A stretch of 64,000 nt of DNA from Phycisphaerae bacterium (GTDB taxonomy: Bacteria > Planctomycetota > Phycisphaerae > UBA1845), in contig JAJDDP010000009.1 of assembly GCA_029260235.1 (NCBI GenBank), forward strand, positions 1 to 64,000. Direction: 5' to 3'. Below are positions 7,842-17,769 of this stretch, one piece after another (positions within the stretch are counted from its first letter, which is position 1; every line of letters starts with the position of its first letter). The notes beneath the pieces were generated by a model, which made no database searches, had not been told where the DNA came from, and was given only the letters and a program-made list of their open reading frames with translations. A program made the translations under genes and the position numbers.

Positions 7842-10220
7842 GTGTTTCTCGAATGCTTGTCGAAATGTGGTCAGGTCGCCGTCAACCAGTGTCCGCCCGT
7901 CGGAGCCGATGCGGGCGCGGAAGGTTAGGCTTCGCTTGCTTTCTCCGAGCGACTTGCCTTCGAAGCTGGTCACATAGTTAAGCCTCAACAGCAGCGGGTG
8001 CTCAAAGCTTGTGATTTGTGTTTGGACATCTTCGTACTTTCGCTCGGCGGCAACGATTCCAGTGAAGTCCAAGTCCTTTTCTGGATAGGCGGGGATGTCT
8101 TGCATTGCCAGCACCGGCGCCTCGACGCCGGCTAACCCGTCAAAGTCAATCTCCGCCCAGGCGGCAGACCATGGCGCTAGATGCTCATCCATCGCTCTTC
8201 TCAGCGATAGCGGCACGACACCAACGGTTCCGCATTCTTGGTCGCCGATCTTCATCGCCGCCAGTTTTTGTGTCTGATGCCAAGGGAAGGCTGAATCCGT
8301 CTTTATCACGCCGAATGCAGCCTTGCGACCGAGAACCTGTTGACTCCAGATTTCAACAGAACCCTTCAGTTCAGCCAAGAGCTGATCCCCGATGTTTTTC
8401 TGGCGGCGGGCAATCATCACTGCGAAGCGTCGCGTCTGCGTCTCGGGCGCCTTTGTGGATCCAAACACCGTGCCCAATTCGATCAGCTTGAACTCAGCCA
8501 TGTGGTGGCGGTTCTTCTCCATGGCTGCCAGCATGCCGGGCATCAGCGTCTGTCGCATGTTGGCCATGTTGGCTGCGACCGGGTTGCGGAGCTCAACGCA
8601 ATCACCCGGATCAAAGGCCAATTTCTTGCACCAATCATCGTCGTACCAGAGGTAGCCGTGGATCTCGCTGAAGCCCAATCCAAGCGCCCAGAGGCGAAGC
8701 GTGTCTTGCTCTAGCTCGTGCATGGCGTTGGGCTTGAAGGATCGAACGGTCATCTCCGGCAAGACCGGCTCGATGTTGTCGTAGCCGATGCAGCGGGCGA
8801 TCTCTTCGATGATGTCGGCCTCGATGGCGATGTCCTTGGTCGCACGGTACGAAGGCACGCCGATCTTCAGCTTGTCGCCGCAAACTTCGACCACGAATCC
8901 GAGCGGAGTCAGCAACTCTTGGATGAGTGTTCGGGCTACGGGCTGACCCATGTAGCGGCCAACGAATTCAGGGTCAATCTCAACCGTCACCGATTCGGGT
9001 GCGACGGGATAGCAGTCCGACAGCTTCGACGCAAACTCCATCCCCGGCCAAACCCCGCTGGCCAGGTATACGAACCGTTGGACACCCAGAATGGTGTGAG
9101 CAGGATCGAGCGATTTCTCGAACCGGGCGCTGGCATCGGTGCGATGGCCCAATGACGTCGCACATCGACGAATAACCGCCGGTGCGAAATTGGCGGATTC
9201 CAAGAGCACCGATTGGGTTTGGGGGCTAATCTCAGTTTCACTGCCCCCCATGATGCCCGCCAACGCCACCGGCTTGTTGTTGGAGAGAATCATCAGCGCG
9301 TTTTCGGGCAAGGTGCGCTCCATCCCATCCAGCGTGGTGAACTTACTGTCGGGCTTGGCTAAGGCTACCTCGATTCGATCCACACTATCGCCGTCAAACG
9401 CGTGCATGGGTTGACCTAGTTCCAACATGATGTAGTTGGTCAGATCGACCATGCAGTCGATGGGCCTTAACCCGACGTGCCCCAGGCGCAGTTGCATCCA
9501 TAAGGGGGCAGGCTTGGATTCCAGATTGCGCATCACCAAGCCGGTATAGCGGGGACACATCTCCGGATCTTCGATGTGGATAGGCAGCTCAGGCTTATCT
9601 ACCGAGGTTAATTCGTCGGCTGGCGTTACCGGGTATTCTTTGAGCGGCGCAGCGAAGATGGCTGCGACTTCTCTGGCGATGCCATAATGACCCCAGAGGT
9701 CGGGGCGATGGGTGATCGATTTGTTGTCCACCTCGATCACCCAGTCGTCGAACCACTCGGGTGGCAAGGCTGACCCCGGCTTGCCATGCGGACAATCGGG
9801 ATCGAGGAAGACTGCTTCCTTGATAGCTAAGGCAATACCCAACGCGTCGCCCGGCAGAATCATGCCGGTGCTCTTCTTATCCGCAACGGTGGTGTCTTTG
9901 ATTTCACCAAGGGCGGCGACCCGCGCTCCCGGTGGTGCGTAGATCACCGATTGGCCTGCCTGTAGCGATGGAGCCTGCGAGACCGTTTCTACCGTCTTGC
10001 CGTGGCCAACATCCAACTTCACCAGATGCAGGTTCGGCGTGTCAGGGATGGGGGAAACTTCCAGGATACCGGCGGCGATCAACCCCTGGGCGGCAACTTC
10101 AATCGGCTCGACGCCTTCCACTTCGGCGCAGCGGATGGTGAACCTCTCGCCCAGATCCAGAGGATCCAGATCCTCCGGCAGGTCCACAAAATCGCGAAGC
10201 CAATTTACCGAGATCAGCAT
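7806..10220 (-). CDS. pheT: phenylalanine--tRNA ligase beta subunit
   Basis: 804 residues, normal length. Domains in order: short N-terminal region (MLISVNWLRDFVDLP), EMAP-type tRNA-binding domain (LIAAGILEVSPIPDTPNLH, about 45-155), B3/B4 editing domain (about 210-380), B5 domain, catalytic-like core, and a C-terminal FDX-ACB anticodon-binding domain (YPEKDLDFTGIVA to the end). Works as an alpha2beta2 enzyme with PheS to charge tRNA-Phe; the B3/B4 domain edits Tyr-tRNA-Phe. It follows pheS by 32 bp in one operon. Its 3' end overlaps the convergent exporter gene. Confidence 0.97.
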   Translation of the reverse strand: MLISVNWLRDFVDLPEDLDPLDLGERFTIRCAEVEGVEPIEVAAQGLIAAGILEVSPIPDTPNLHLVKLDVGHGKTVETVSQAPSLQAGQSVIYAPPGARVAALGEIKDTTVADKKSTGMILPGDALGIALAIKEAVFLDPDCPHGKPGSALPPEWFDDWVIEVDNKSITHRPDLWGHYGIAREVAAIFAAPLKEYPVTPADELTSVDKPELPIHIEDPEMCPRYTGLVMRNLESKPAPLWMQLRLGHVGLRPIDCMVDLTNYIMLELGQPMHAFDGDSVDRIEVALAKPDSKFTTLDGMERTLPENALMILSNNKPVALAGIMGGSETEISPQTQSVLLESANFAPAVIRRCATSLGHRTDASARFEKSLDPAHTILGVQRFVYLASGVWPGMEFASKLSDCYPVAPESVTVEIDPEFVGRYMGQPVARTLIQELLTPLGFVVEVCGDKLKIGVPSYRATKDIAIEADIIEEIARCIGYDNIEPVLPEMTVRSFKPNAMHELEQDTLRLWALGLGFSEIHGYLWYDDDWCKKLAFDPGDCVELRNPVAANMANMRQTLMPGMLAAMEKNRHHMAEFKLIELGTVFGSTKAPETQTRRFAVMIARRQKNIGDQLLAELKGSVEIWSQQVLGRKAAFGVIKTDSAFPWHQTQKLAAMKIGDQECGTVGVVPLSLRRAMDEHLAPWSAAWAEIDFDGLAGVEAPVLAMQDIPAYPEKDLDFTGIVAAERKYEDVQTQITSFEHPLLLRLNYVTSFEGKSLGESKRSLTFRARIGSDGRTLVDGDLTTFRQAFEKHLANCGLELRGG

Positions 10221-10252
10221 GTCTGTTGCCTATTCCGCTACGTTGCCCAGAG

Positions 10253-11326
10253 TCATGTATTGGCACCAATGCCCGGTCCGGTCAGCCGCGACGGGTGAAC
10301 CAGCGCCCGCAGGTCTCCGGCGTTCATTACCCGGATGTCACCGATGCCGTATTTCATCATAGCCAGCCGGGTCAGCCCCAAGCCGAAGGCAAACCCGGTG
10401 TATTCGTGCGGATCGATGCCACCGTGCCGCAAGACGGATGGATGAACCATCCCGCACGGCAGGATTTCGATCCAGCCGCTCCTCTTGCAAGTTGCACAGC
10501 CCTTGCCGTCACAAATCAAGCAGCTCATGTCCAATTCAAAACCTGGCTCCACGAAGGGGAAGAAGCCGGGGCGCAGCCGCACCTTGACTTCTCGCCGAAA
10601 CACCTCGCGTAATAGAAGCTTCATCACCGCGATCAGATTGGCGATGGAGATGCTTCGATCCACCATCAATCCTTCGCACTGATGGAATGTGTTTTCATGG
10701 GAGGCGTCGATGGTTTCATATCGAAAACAGCGTCCAGGAACGATGCATCGAATCGGCGGCCCAAATTTCTTCATCGACCGGTTTTGCACTGGCGACGTAT
10801 GGGTACGCAACAGCATCCCGTTCTTGAGCCAGAAGGTGTCCTGCATGTCACGGGCAGGATGGTCAGCCGGGATGTTCAACGCCTCAAAGTTGTAGTAATC
10901 GCTCTCCATCTCCGGCCCGGCCTCGACGGTGAAGCCAAGCCGCTGGAAGATGTGTTCGATCTCCCACTGGACTGCGGTAACTGGATGAACATTGCCCAGC
11001 ATCGGTCGAACGCCCGGCAGGGTGGGGTCGAACGCCGAGGCTTGAGATGCTTCAGCCGCCACTTCTTTTGAGGCGATCTGCTCGGTCATCCGCTCGAACA
11101 GCTCGCCGACCGCTTTGTTGGCTTTGTTCAGTGCTTGGCCGGCCTGTCCGCGCTGCTCGGGGAGATAGTCGCGGACCGTGCCCATCAGCTTCCCCAGCGT
11201 CCCCTTTTTGCCCAAGAAACGGGCTCGGATTTCGCGCAGGGCCTGGACCGATGCTACTCCGTCCAAGGAGCTCTTGGCCTGGGACTGAATGTCGGCCAAC
11301 TGTTGTTGTAGCTTTTCGATGTCCAT
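10253..11326 (-). CDS. pheS: phenylalanine--tRNA ligase alpha subunit
   Basis: 357 residues. The N-terminal ~90 residues are the tRNA-binding coiled coil; the rest is the class II catalytic core with motif 2 (GRCFRYETIDASHENTFHQ) and motif 3 (GFAFGLGLTRLAMMKYGI). A Cys cluster (CLICDGKGCATCKRSGW) before ILPCGMVHPSVL is found in many bacterial PheS. It is first in the pheST operon. The 140 bp upstream shows no T-box or Phe-codon leader peptide that I could recognise. Confidence 0.97.
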   Translation of the reverse strand: MDIEKLQQQLADIQSQAKSSLDGVASVQALREIRARFLGKKGTLGKLMGTVRDYLPEQRGQAGQALNKANKAVGELFERMTEQIASKEVAAEASQASAFDPTLPGVRPMLGNVHPVTAVQWEIEHIFQRLGFTVEAGPEMESDYYNFEALNIPADHPARDMQDTFWLKNGMLLRTHTSPVQNRSMKKFGPPIRCIVPGRCFRYETIDASHENTFHQCEGLMVDRSISIANLIAVMKLLLREVFRREVKVRLRPGFFPFVEPGFELDMSCLICDGKGCATCKRSGWIEILPCGMVHPSVLRHGGIDPHEYTGFAFGLGLTRLAMMKYGIGDIRVMNAGDLRALVHPSRLTGPGIGANT

Positions 11327-11466
11327 AAACGCGCTTTTTGGTCGTTCTCTTTGTCGCCACAGGGCCAGAAACCGCGTAGATTAGGCCTCTAGTTCGTTGA
11401 TTGCAAGGCAAAGGGAACTTGGGCAAATTCAGCCTGCAGGCGCCATCCTTATCGAGGGACTTACCA

Positions 11467-12165
11467 ATGGACAACAAAGTAGTCATGGTAACCGGCGGCG
11501 GTCGGGGAATCGGGCGGGCACTTTGCAGGCAGTTCGGAAAGAAGGGAGCCCGCGTCATCGCCTTGGCCCGCAGCGAAGATCAGTTGGGAGAAACCAAGCA
11601 GCTAGTCGAAGCCGATGGCGGTAAGTTGGTTGCCCTAGCCCGCGACGTCACCAACGTCGAGGCACTGGGCGATGCCATCACCGAAACCTCCAAGCGGTTT
11701 GGCCGGTTGGATGTGTTGGTCAATAACGCCGGATTGGCCAGTTGTGCCCCAGCCGCCGATCTGGACGTCGACGATTTTGAACGAATGCTTCGGCTGAACA
11801 TCGCAGCCGTCTTCTACGCCTGTCGGTTTGTCTGGCCGATCATGAAAGGGCAAGGCGGCGGAACCATCGTCAACATCTCCTCGATGGCGGCTGATGACCC
11901 CTTCCCTGGATTGGGTACTTATGGCGCCTCCAAAGCGTGGGTCAACCTATTCACCAAAGGGCTGGCCGCCGAGGGCAAGGAAGCGAACATCACCGCCTTC
12001 GCCGTAGGCCCTGGTGCAGTCGAGACAGCCATGCTGCGAGATGCCTTCCCCGATTTCCCAGCCAATGACACCCTGGCCCCAGAGCAAGTGGCTGAGTTTA
12101 TCGACGCACTGACCCAGCCAGCGATGGCCTCAGCCTCTGGGCAGACCTTTTATGTAAAACGATGA
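11467..12165 (+). CDS. short-chain dehydrogenase/reductase
   Basis: 232 residues with the classical SDR pattern: nucleotide-binding TGGGRGIG near the start, NNAG (about residue 89), catalytic Ser in NISSMA and YGASK as the YxxxK pair. It should oxidise or reduce an alcohol/carbonyl with NAD(P); substrate unknown. The ATG at 11467 has GAGGGA 7 nt upstream; an in-frame start at 11401 would add an unlikely 22-residue extension. It is divergent from pheS. Confidence 0.9.
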   Translation: MDNKVVMVTGGGRGIGRALCRQFGKKGARVIALARSEDQLGETKQLVEADGGKLVALARDVTNVEALGDAITETSKRFGRLDVLVNNAGLASCAPAADLDVDDFERMLRLNIAAVFYACRFVWPIMKGQGGGTIVNISSMAADDPFPGLGTYGASKAWVNLFTKGLAAEGKEANITAFAVGPGAVETAMLRDAFPDFPANDTLAPEQVAEFIDALTQPAMASASGQTFYVKR

Positions 12166-12221
12166 CTAAGCCGTGATCCGCGGAGCCATACGGGCAAGAT
12201 GATCAAGTACAATTCAACACC

Positions 12222-13046
12222 ATGACTGCTGCGAGTTACACTCATCTGATCTTCATGATTGCTACCTGCGGGCTGGGGATGGTCGATCCCCCCGAAGCGG
12301 CCGAGCCGGCTGCGCCCGAGGTGCGAGCTGCGCCCAGCGAAGCAGCCGTATTGGCCCAGCAGTTAGGATCGCGAGATTTCGCCGAGCGTCAGGCAGCGGC
12401 GGCGGAGCTTAGCGAGATGGGCAGCGATGCCTACGAGGCGCTCCGCAAAGCCTACCAAGCCTGTGACGACCTTGAGGTTCGCCTAGCCATTCAGCAAATC
12501 GTTCGGGACAGCTTCTTTGAAGAGAGGCTTTTCTCGCAGCATGGATTCTTGGGCATCGGGCCGGTGATCTTGGGCGAGCACGACGACCCTCACGTGCCTC
12601 CGGGGCGAGCAGCCGTTTATGTTAGCAGCATCGTTGAGAATTCGTCCGCGGCGGCGGCAGGCCTGCATCTCTCTGATCTCATCCTGACCATGGATGGCCA
12701 ACCCTTTCCGCGAGAGGTGACCACCGATTCGTTCAGCGAGAGGATTCGCGAAGCGGGGCCAGGAACGATAGTGCGTTTGGGCGTCCAGCGGGTCAAGCTC
12801 AACGTGGACGTAGCCGTCGAAATCGAAGTGACTCTTGGGCGACGCCCTATGCGATACTACCTCAGTAGCCTGCCGGATCAGCCCTACCTGGGTTGGCTGG
12901 AGGAAACCGCGGCTGATTTTGGCCACTGGTGGGCGGATTGGTCAGGCGAGCAGCCCAGCGCGGCCGCGACATTGCCTGTCCCGCAACCTAGCCCCGACAC
13001 ACGACCGGTCAAAATCCATCGAGTTCCACGCCGCAGTAGACCTTGA
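12222..13046 (+). CDS. PDZ-domain protein, probably exported
   Basis: 274 residues. The N-terminus (LIFMIATCGLGM) is a weak export signal, followed by an Ala/Glu-rich helical segment resembling HEAT repeats (about 45-100), then a PDZ domain (about 105-210; FLGIGPVILGE..., VYVSSIVENSSAAAAGLHLSDLILTMDGQPF). No protease or other catalytic domain is attached, so it may be a scaffold or peptide-binding adaptor. The C-terminus is Pro/Arg-rich. No good ribosome site is seen. Probably not co-transcribed with pepF, which starts 170 bp downstream. Confidence 0.75.
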   Translation: MTAASYTHLIFMIATCGLGMVDPPEAAEPAAPEVRAAPSEAAVLAQQLGSRDFAERQAAAAELSEMGSDAYEALRKAYQACDDLEVRLAIQQIVRDSFFEERLFSQHGFLGIGPVILGEHDDPHVPPGRAAVYVSSIVENSSAAAAGLHLSDLILTMDGQPFPREVTTDSFSERIREAGPGTIVRLGVQRVKLNVDVAVEIEVTLGRRPMRYYLSSLPDQPYLGWLEETAADFGHWWADWSGEQPSAAATLPVPQPSPDTRPVKIHRVPRRSRP

Positions 13047-13218
13047 TGTCGCTTGCCTCCAAAATGCCGACTTGATAGCCTATACCTCCCGTTTCGCGAG
13101 ATGGGGGGCGAGCCCATGAAGCGAACCAACGAGCCGCGGGCCTAACGCCTGCGCGGACGACCGTGCGTCTGCAACGACCCTGCGACTGACCAACGTCCTA
13201 GCCCACCGGAGAAGCATC

Positions 13219-15120
13219 ATGAAGACCACCACGCAACCCTGTCTACGGATGATTGCCCTGATGATCCCAACCCTACTACTAGCAGCCTCATCGGCCGAGG
13301 CCCAAGATTCCCATCGCGTGCTCGAACGCAGCGAAGTTGAGGCAAAGTATCTCTGGGCGACTGAGACGATTTACCCCAATGCCGAAGCATGGGAAGCAGC
13401 CTTCAAGAAGGTCGAAGCCCAGATCCCCAGCCTCGCCAAAGCAAAGGGCACGCTCGCCCAAGGGCCCAAGGTGCTGCTCGACTTGCTTGCAGCACGCGAC
13501 CAACTCGAACCCGAACTCGAGAAGGTGTATGTGTATGCCTCGCTCCTTTCCGACCAGGATACGCGCGACGGCAACCACCAAGGAATGAAGTCCCGCGTGC
13601 TGAGTATGTTCACCAAGTACAGTCAGGCGATGTCCTGGTTCGAGCCCGAGCTGACGGCTATCCCCTTCGAAACGGTTGAATCCTGGATGCGCGAGTCCGA
13701 GGACTTGGCTATGTACCGTCAGCATTTCGACAACATCTTCCGCCAGAAGAAGCACATCCTCTCTGCCCGAGAGGAGGAGTTGCTGGCTATGACCGGTGAA
13801 GTTACCCGCGCCCCTGGTGCCGCCTACAACCTGCTGAGTAACGCCGACATCAACTTCCCCAGCATCGACGATGAAGACGGCAAGAGCATCGAGCTGGACG
13901 ATTCAGCCTTCTATCTGCACATGCGTTCGACCGACCGTCGGGTACGCAAGGATGCCTACAACGCTATCGTGGGCACCTACGCCCAATACCGCAACACAGC
14001 CGCTGCCCTACTAAACGGTGCGGTCCAAGGCCACATCTTGACCAAGAAAGCACGCAGCTACGACAGCAGCTTGGCTGCTGCCCTGGATGGCGGGAACATT
14101 CCCACGAAGGTCTACAACACCCTAGTCAAAACCATCAACCAGAACCTGCCGCTGCTTCACCGCTACATGGATATTCGCAAGCGGGTGCTGAATCTCGACG
14201 ACGGCGTGCGGGCCTACGACCTGTTCGCCCCGCTGATCACCGGCCAAACCGTCGAGTACAGCTACGAAGAATCCGTCGATCTGATCCTGACATCCCTGAA
14301 GCCGCTGGGCGACGAGTACATCACCGACATGACCACAGGCTTTGGTTCGCGATGGGTCGACGTCTTTCCGACCAAGGGCAAACGAAGCGGGGCCTACTCC
14401 AGCGGCACCTACCTAACCCAGCCGTATATCCTCATGAACTTCCACGGCTCCTACGAAGACACATCGACGTTGGCCCACGAGATGGGCCACTCGATGCACT
14501 CCCACTTCTCCCGGAAGAATCAGCCCTACGTTTACGGCGATTACGACATCTTCTGTGCCGAGGTGGCATCGACGTGCAACGAAATTATCATGCAGAACTA
14601 CGTCCTGGATCACACCACCGACCCCAAGAAAAAACTCTACCTACTGGTCGAGTTCCTTGAGGGCATCCGCGGCACAGTGTTCCGCCAAACCATGTTCAGC
14701 GAGTTTGAACAGCGCGTCCACGATATGGCTGAAGCCGGCGAGCCACTAACTGCCGACTCCATGGGTGAAGCCTACGGCTCAATCATGAAGAATTACTACG
14801 GCCCCAGCTATGTCCACGATGACTTGGTGGATAACTACTGGGCGCGTATCCCACACTTCTACTACAACTTCTATGTGTACAAGTATGCGACCAGCTACTG
14901 CGCCTCGAGCAACATCGCCCGTCGAATCATGCAGGGCGACACCGACGCGGTGCCCAACTACCTGAAATTCCTCAAGGCTGGTTCCAGCCAGTACCCGGTA
15001 GATCTGCTCAAGTTGGCTGGCGTGGATATGAATAGCCCCACGCCATACAACGATTGCATGAAGCTATTCGAGAATCTGCTGGACCAAACCGAGGAAGTGC
15101 TCAAGAAGATCGAAGGATAG
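13219..15120 (+). CDS. pepF: M3-family oligoendopeptidase F-like metallopeptidase with signal peptide
   Basis: 633 residues, close to the usual PepF length of about 600 plus a leader. The zinc motif HEMGHSMHSHF is present and the downstream Glu ligand fits in CAEVASTCNE. Unlike most cytoplasmic PepF enzymes it begins with a clear signal peptide (MKTTTQPCLRMIALMIPTLLLAASSAEA|QD), so it probably acts in the periplasm on short peptides. ACCGGAGAAGCATC precedes the ATG (GGAG). Family assignment is firm; substrate range is not known. Confidence 0.93.
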   Translation: MKTTTQPCLRMIALMIPTLLLAASSAEAQDSHRVLERSEVEAKYLWATETIYPNAEAWEAAFKKVEAQIPSLAKAKGTLAQGPKVLLDLLAARDQLEPELEKVYVYASLLSDQDTRDGNHQGMKSRVLSMFTKYSQAMSWFEPELTAIPFETVESWMRESEDLAMYRQHFDNIFRQKKHILSAREEELLAMTGEVTRAPGAAYNLLSNADINFPSIDDEDGKSIELDDSAFYLHMRSTDRRVRKDAYNAIVGTYAQYRNTAAALLNGAVQGHILTKKARSYDSSLAAALDGGNIPTKVYNTLVKTINQNLPLLHRYMDIRKRVLNLDDGVRAYDLFAPLITGQTVEYSYEESVDLILTSLKPLGDEYITDMTTGFGSRWVDVFPTKGKRSGAYSSGTYLTQPYILMNFHGSYEDTSTLAHEMGHSMHSHFSRKNQPYVYGDYDIFCAEVASTCNEIIMQNYVLDHTTDPKKKLYLLVEFLEGIRGTVFRQTMFSEFEQRVHDMAEAGEPLTADSMGEAYGSIMKNYYGPSYVHDDLVDNYWARIPHFYYNFYVYKYATSYCASSNIARRIMQGDTDAVPNYLKFLKAGSSQYPVDLLKLAGVDMNSPTPYNDCMKLFENLLDQTEEVLKKIEG

Positions 15121-15521
15121 ATCGCCGCCCGGATTGTTTGCTCGCCCAAATCGGCGGGTATCGATCCGGCCCAACTTTGATTGGCCGCAGACAGCTTAAG
15201 GCAGCCCATATAGAACGAATAACACCCCAGACGATTCCTGGGTGATTGTTCTTGCATGAACGATCACCTAGAGAATCGCCATGGGGCGTTTGGTTAGGCG
15301 GCATCGCAATACATTCCAGTGAGGAGACTGGCCCGAGGAGCGGAGCAAGCCAGCCGCTAGCCTCGGTCATCAGCGCCCCACTGGCGAAGGCGCAGGGGTG
15401 ATCGGAACGTTGTTGCCTTGGCAGCGGATAGGCTTAGCAAACACCTATCGCTAGCGCAATGCTCCGCCAACCACGAGACCACTTCTTCCGCCCCATGTGC
15501 TCTGGCGTTATATTCTGGGGC
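15121..15521. other. 401-bp gap with several strong hairpins
   Basis: No gene fits here. Four inverted repeats stand out: 15222-15244 (CACCCCAG/CTGGGTG, just after pepF), 15241-15268 (11-bp stem GGTGATTGTTC/GAACGATCACC), 15333-15366 (CCGAGG-AGCGG paired with CCGCT-AG-CCTCGG), and a 6-bp GATAGG/CCTATC pair near 15430-15455. None is followed by a run of T, so they are poor intrinsic terminators on either strand. They could be parts of a small RNA or remains of palindromic repeats. Confidence 0.5.
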
Positions 15522-16448
15522 ATGACTGATTCTGCTGACAGCACTACCGATGTTTGGACCGTCAACCGCCTGCTTCGTTGGACTGGCCAATTCCTGGCCA
15601 GCGGTGGCATCGACGATTCGCGGCTCTGTGCCGAAATCCTCCTCTCTCATGTCCTGGGCTGGTCAAAAATCGACCTGTACGCCCGGTTCGAGTACGAGCC
15701 CACAGCTGAGGAACGGACCAGTTTTCGAGAACTGGTCAAGAAGGCGGCTGCCCAGCACCCTATTGCCTACCTGGTCGGCCAAAAAGAATTCTACTCCCTC
15801 CCGTTCGAGGTGACGCCCGACGTATTGATCCCTCGGCCCGAGACCGAGGCACTCGTCGAACAGGCCATCGAACTGCTGCGCAGGCGTGAGGCGGAACATC
15901 CGTGCTTCGTCGATATGGGCACTGGCAGTGGATGCATTGCCGTGGCGATCCTGAGCCAAGTGCCATCTGCCCAGGCAGTAGCGTCGGACATCAGCGCAGC
16001 CGCCCTAGCCGTCGCCCAGAGGAACGCCGAACGAAACCAAGTCGATGACCGAATCACGTTTGTCGAAGCTGATCGCTTGAAACTGCCCGATGCGTGTATT
16101 CCTGACGGAGGCTTCGAGCTGATCGTGTCCAATCCACCGTACATCGGCGAGAACCAGATGGGCGCCTTGCCCGCCACCGTCAGGCAATACGAACCAGAAT
16201 CAGCCCTTGTGGCTGGGCCTAATGGCTTGGCCTTTTACACCGCGATTCACGATGCCGCTCCCATGCTGCTCAAGCCTGCTGGGGCTGTTCTACTCGAAAT
16301 CGGCGCCGGGATGAGCGAAGCTGTTCGCAGGACCATGGAAGAGAGCGGACTTTTCCGCCATGATGGCACTTTCCGCGATGCGGCTGACCTGCATGAGCGG
16401 GTGCTGAGGTTCTCGGTGACCACGCCGCCCGCACCAGGGGAAAAATGA
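15522..16448 (+). CDS. prmC: peptide chain release factor N5-glutamine methyltransferase
   Basis: 308 residues. An N-terminal helical domain (WTVNRLLRWTGQFLASGGID) is followed by a SAM-dependent methyltransferase with motif I DMGTGSGCIAV and catalytic NPPY (SNPPYIGE); PRPETE before motif I is characteristic of PrmC/HemK. It methylates the GGQ glutamine of RF1 and RF2. I chose the ATG at 15522, preceded by CTGGGG; an upstream start at 15459 would add 21 residues unlike the family. murA follows after 36 bp, probably in the same operon; prfA, often next to prmC, is not here. Confidence 0.95.
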   Translation: MTDSADSTTDVWTVNRLLRWTGQFLASGGIDDSRLCAEILLSHVLGWSKIDLYARFEYEPTAEERTSFRELVKKAAAQHPIAYLVGQKEFYSLPFEVTPDVLIPRPETEALVEQAIELLRRREAEHPCFVDMGTGSGCIAVAILSQVPSAQAVASDISAAALAVAQRNAERNQVDDRITFVEADRLKLPDACIPDGGFELIVSNPPYIGENQMGALPATVRQYEPESALVAGPNGLAFYTAIHDAAPMLLKPAGAVLLEIGAGMSEAVRRTMEESGLFRHDGTFRDAADLHERVLRFSVTTPPAPGEK

Positions 16449-16484
16449 TCGACGCACAGAACAAGAACAAGGAGGGCTGGGGCT

Positions 16485-17753
16485 GTGGACCACTTTGAAA
16501 TTAGCGGAGGCAATCGGCTGCGGGGCAAGATCGCCATCAGCGGCTCCAAGAATGCGGCGCTGCCGATCATGGCTGCCACGATTCTTTGTGATGGAGAAAC
16601 CGTCCTGAAGAACGTGCCCGATCTTCACGATGTGCGCCAGATGCAGACGCTGCTTCGCCAGTTGGGCGTCAAGAGTGAACGAGCAGAGAACGGCGACCTC
16701 CACCTCCGCGCCGAAGACGAGATGAACTGCCACGCGCCCTATGAGTTGGTGAGCAAGATGCGGGCGAGCATCTGCGTACTAGGCCCGCTGCTCGCCAAGA
16801 GAAAACGGGCCCAAGTTTCCATGCCTGGCGGCTGTGCCATCGGCGACAGGCCCGTCAATCTACACGTTCAAGGCCTGCGCGACTTGGGGGCGGATTTCGA
16901 TCTGGTCAACGGTGACATGTTGCTCAGAGCCAAGAAGCTAAAGGGAAGAGAACTATTTCTAGGCGGACCGTTTGGTTCGACGGTCACCGGAACCGCCAAC
17001 ATCATGATGGCCGCTGTGTTCGCCGAGGGCCGCACGGTGATCGAAAGCGCCGCCTGCGAACCGGAAGTCGTCGATCTAGCCGCATACCTCAACGCCTGCG
17101 GAGCCAGAATCACAGGGCAAGGCACGCCCCGGATCACCATCGACGGCGTAGCAGGCCTGACGGGTACAGAGCACTGCGTCATCCCCGACCGCATCGAAGC
17201 AGGCACCTTCATGATCGCCGCAGCCATCACCAACGGCGAACTCGAACTCACCAACTGCCGACTCGATCACTTGCTAGCTATGGTAGACCGCTTGCGCCAC
17301 ATCGGCGTGGCTGTCGAACGCGGCGATCATGGCATAACAGTGTCTTCAGCCCGACGCCTCGAGCCAGTCGATGTGACCACCCAACCGTTTCCCGGCTTCC
17401 CCACCGACTTGCAGGCCCAAACCATGACCTTGCTCTGCCTAGCCGATGGCAACAGCATCATCACCGAAAAGATTTACCCCGACCGCTTCCTCCATGTGGC
17501 TGAACTAAACCGCATGGGCGCCCACCTCCGCAAAGAAGGACCAACCGTGATCGTTCAAGGCGTGAAGCGATTGGTCGGCGCCCCAGTAATGGCCTCAGAT
17601 CTCCGTGCATCAGCTGCGTTGGTGCTGGCTGGCTTGATCGCCAAGGGCACCACCAAGGTACAACGCGTCTACCACATCGACCGAGGTTACGAACAAATCG
17701 AGAAGAAGCTGTGCGGCGTCGGGGCAGAAATTCGCAGAATCACCGAGGCGTAG
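16485..17753 (+). CDS. murA: UDP-N-acetylglucosamine 1-carboxyvinyltransferase
   Basis: 422 residues, full length. Makes enolpyruvyl-UDP-GlcNAc, the first committed peptidoglycan precursor. SGSKNAALP near residue 20 carries the conserved Lys-Asn; the active-site loop [12 protein letters not shown] retains the Cys that confers fosfomycin sensitivity. It starts with GTG at 16485, preceded by GGAGG 9 nt upstream. Supports the presence of peptidoglycan, in line with the L,D-transpeptidase gene at 34.7 kb. It ends 16 bp from the convergent kinase gene. Confidence 0.97.
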   Translation: MDHFEISGGNRLRGKIAISGSKNAALPIMAATILCDGETVLKNVPDLHDVRQMQTLLRQLGVKSERAENGDLHLRAEDEMNCHAPYELVSKMRASICVLGPLLAKRKRAQVSMPGGCAIGDRPVNLHVQGLRDLGADFDLVNGDMLLRAKKLKGRELFLGGPFGSTVTGTANIMMAAVFAEGRTVIESAACEPEVVDLAAYLNACGARITGQGTPRITIDGVAGLTGTEHCVIPDRIEAGTFMIAAAITNGELELTNCRLDHLLAMVDRLRHIGVAVERGDHGITVSSARRLEPVDVTTQPFPGFPTDLQAQTMTLLCLADGNSIITEKIYPDRFLHVAELNRMGAHLRKEGPTVIVQGVKRLVGAPVMASDLRASAALVLAGLIAKGTTKVQRVYHIDRGYEQIEKKLCGVGAEIRRITEA

Positions 17754-17769
17754 TACGGCCGATGATCGG

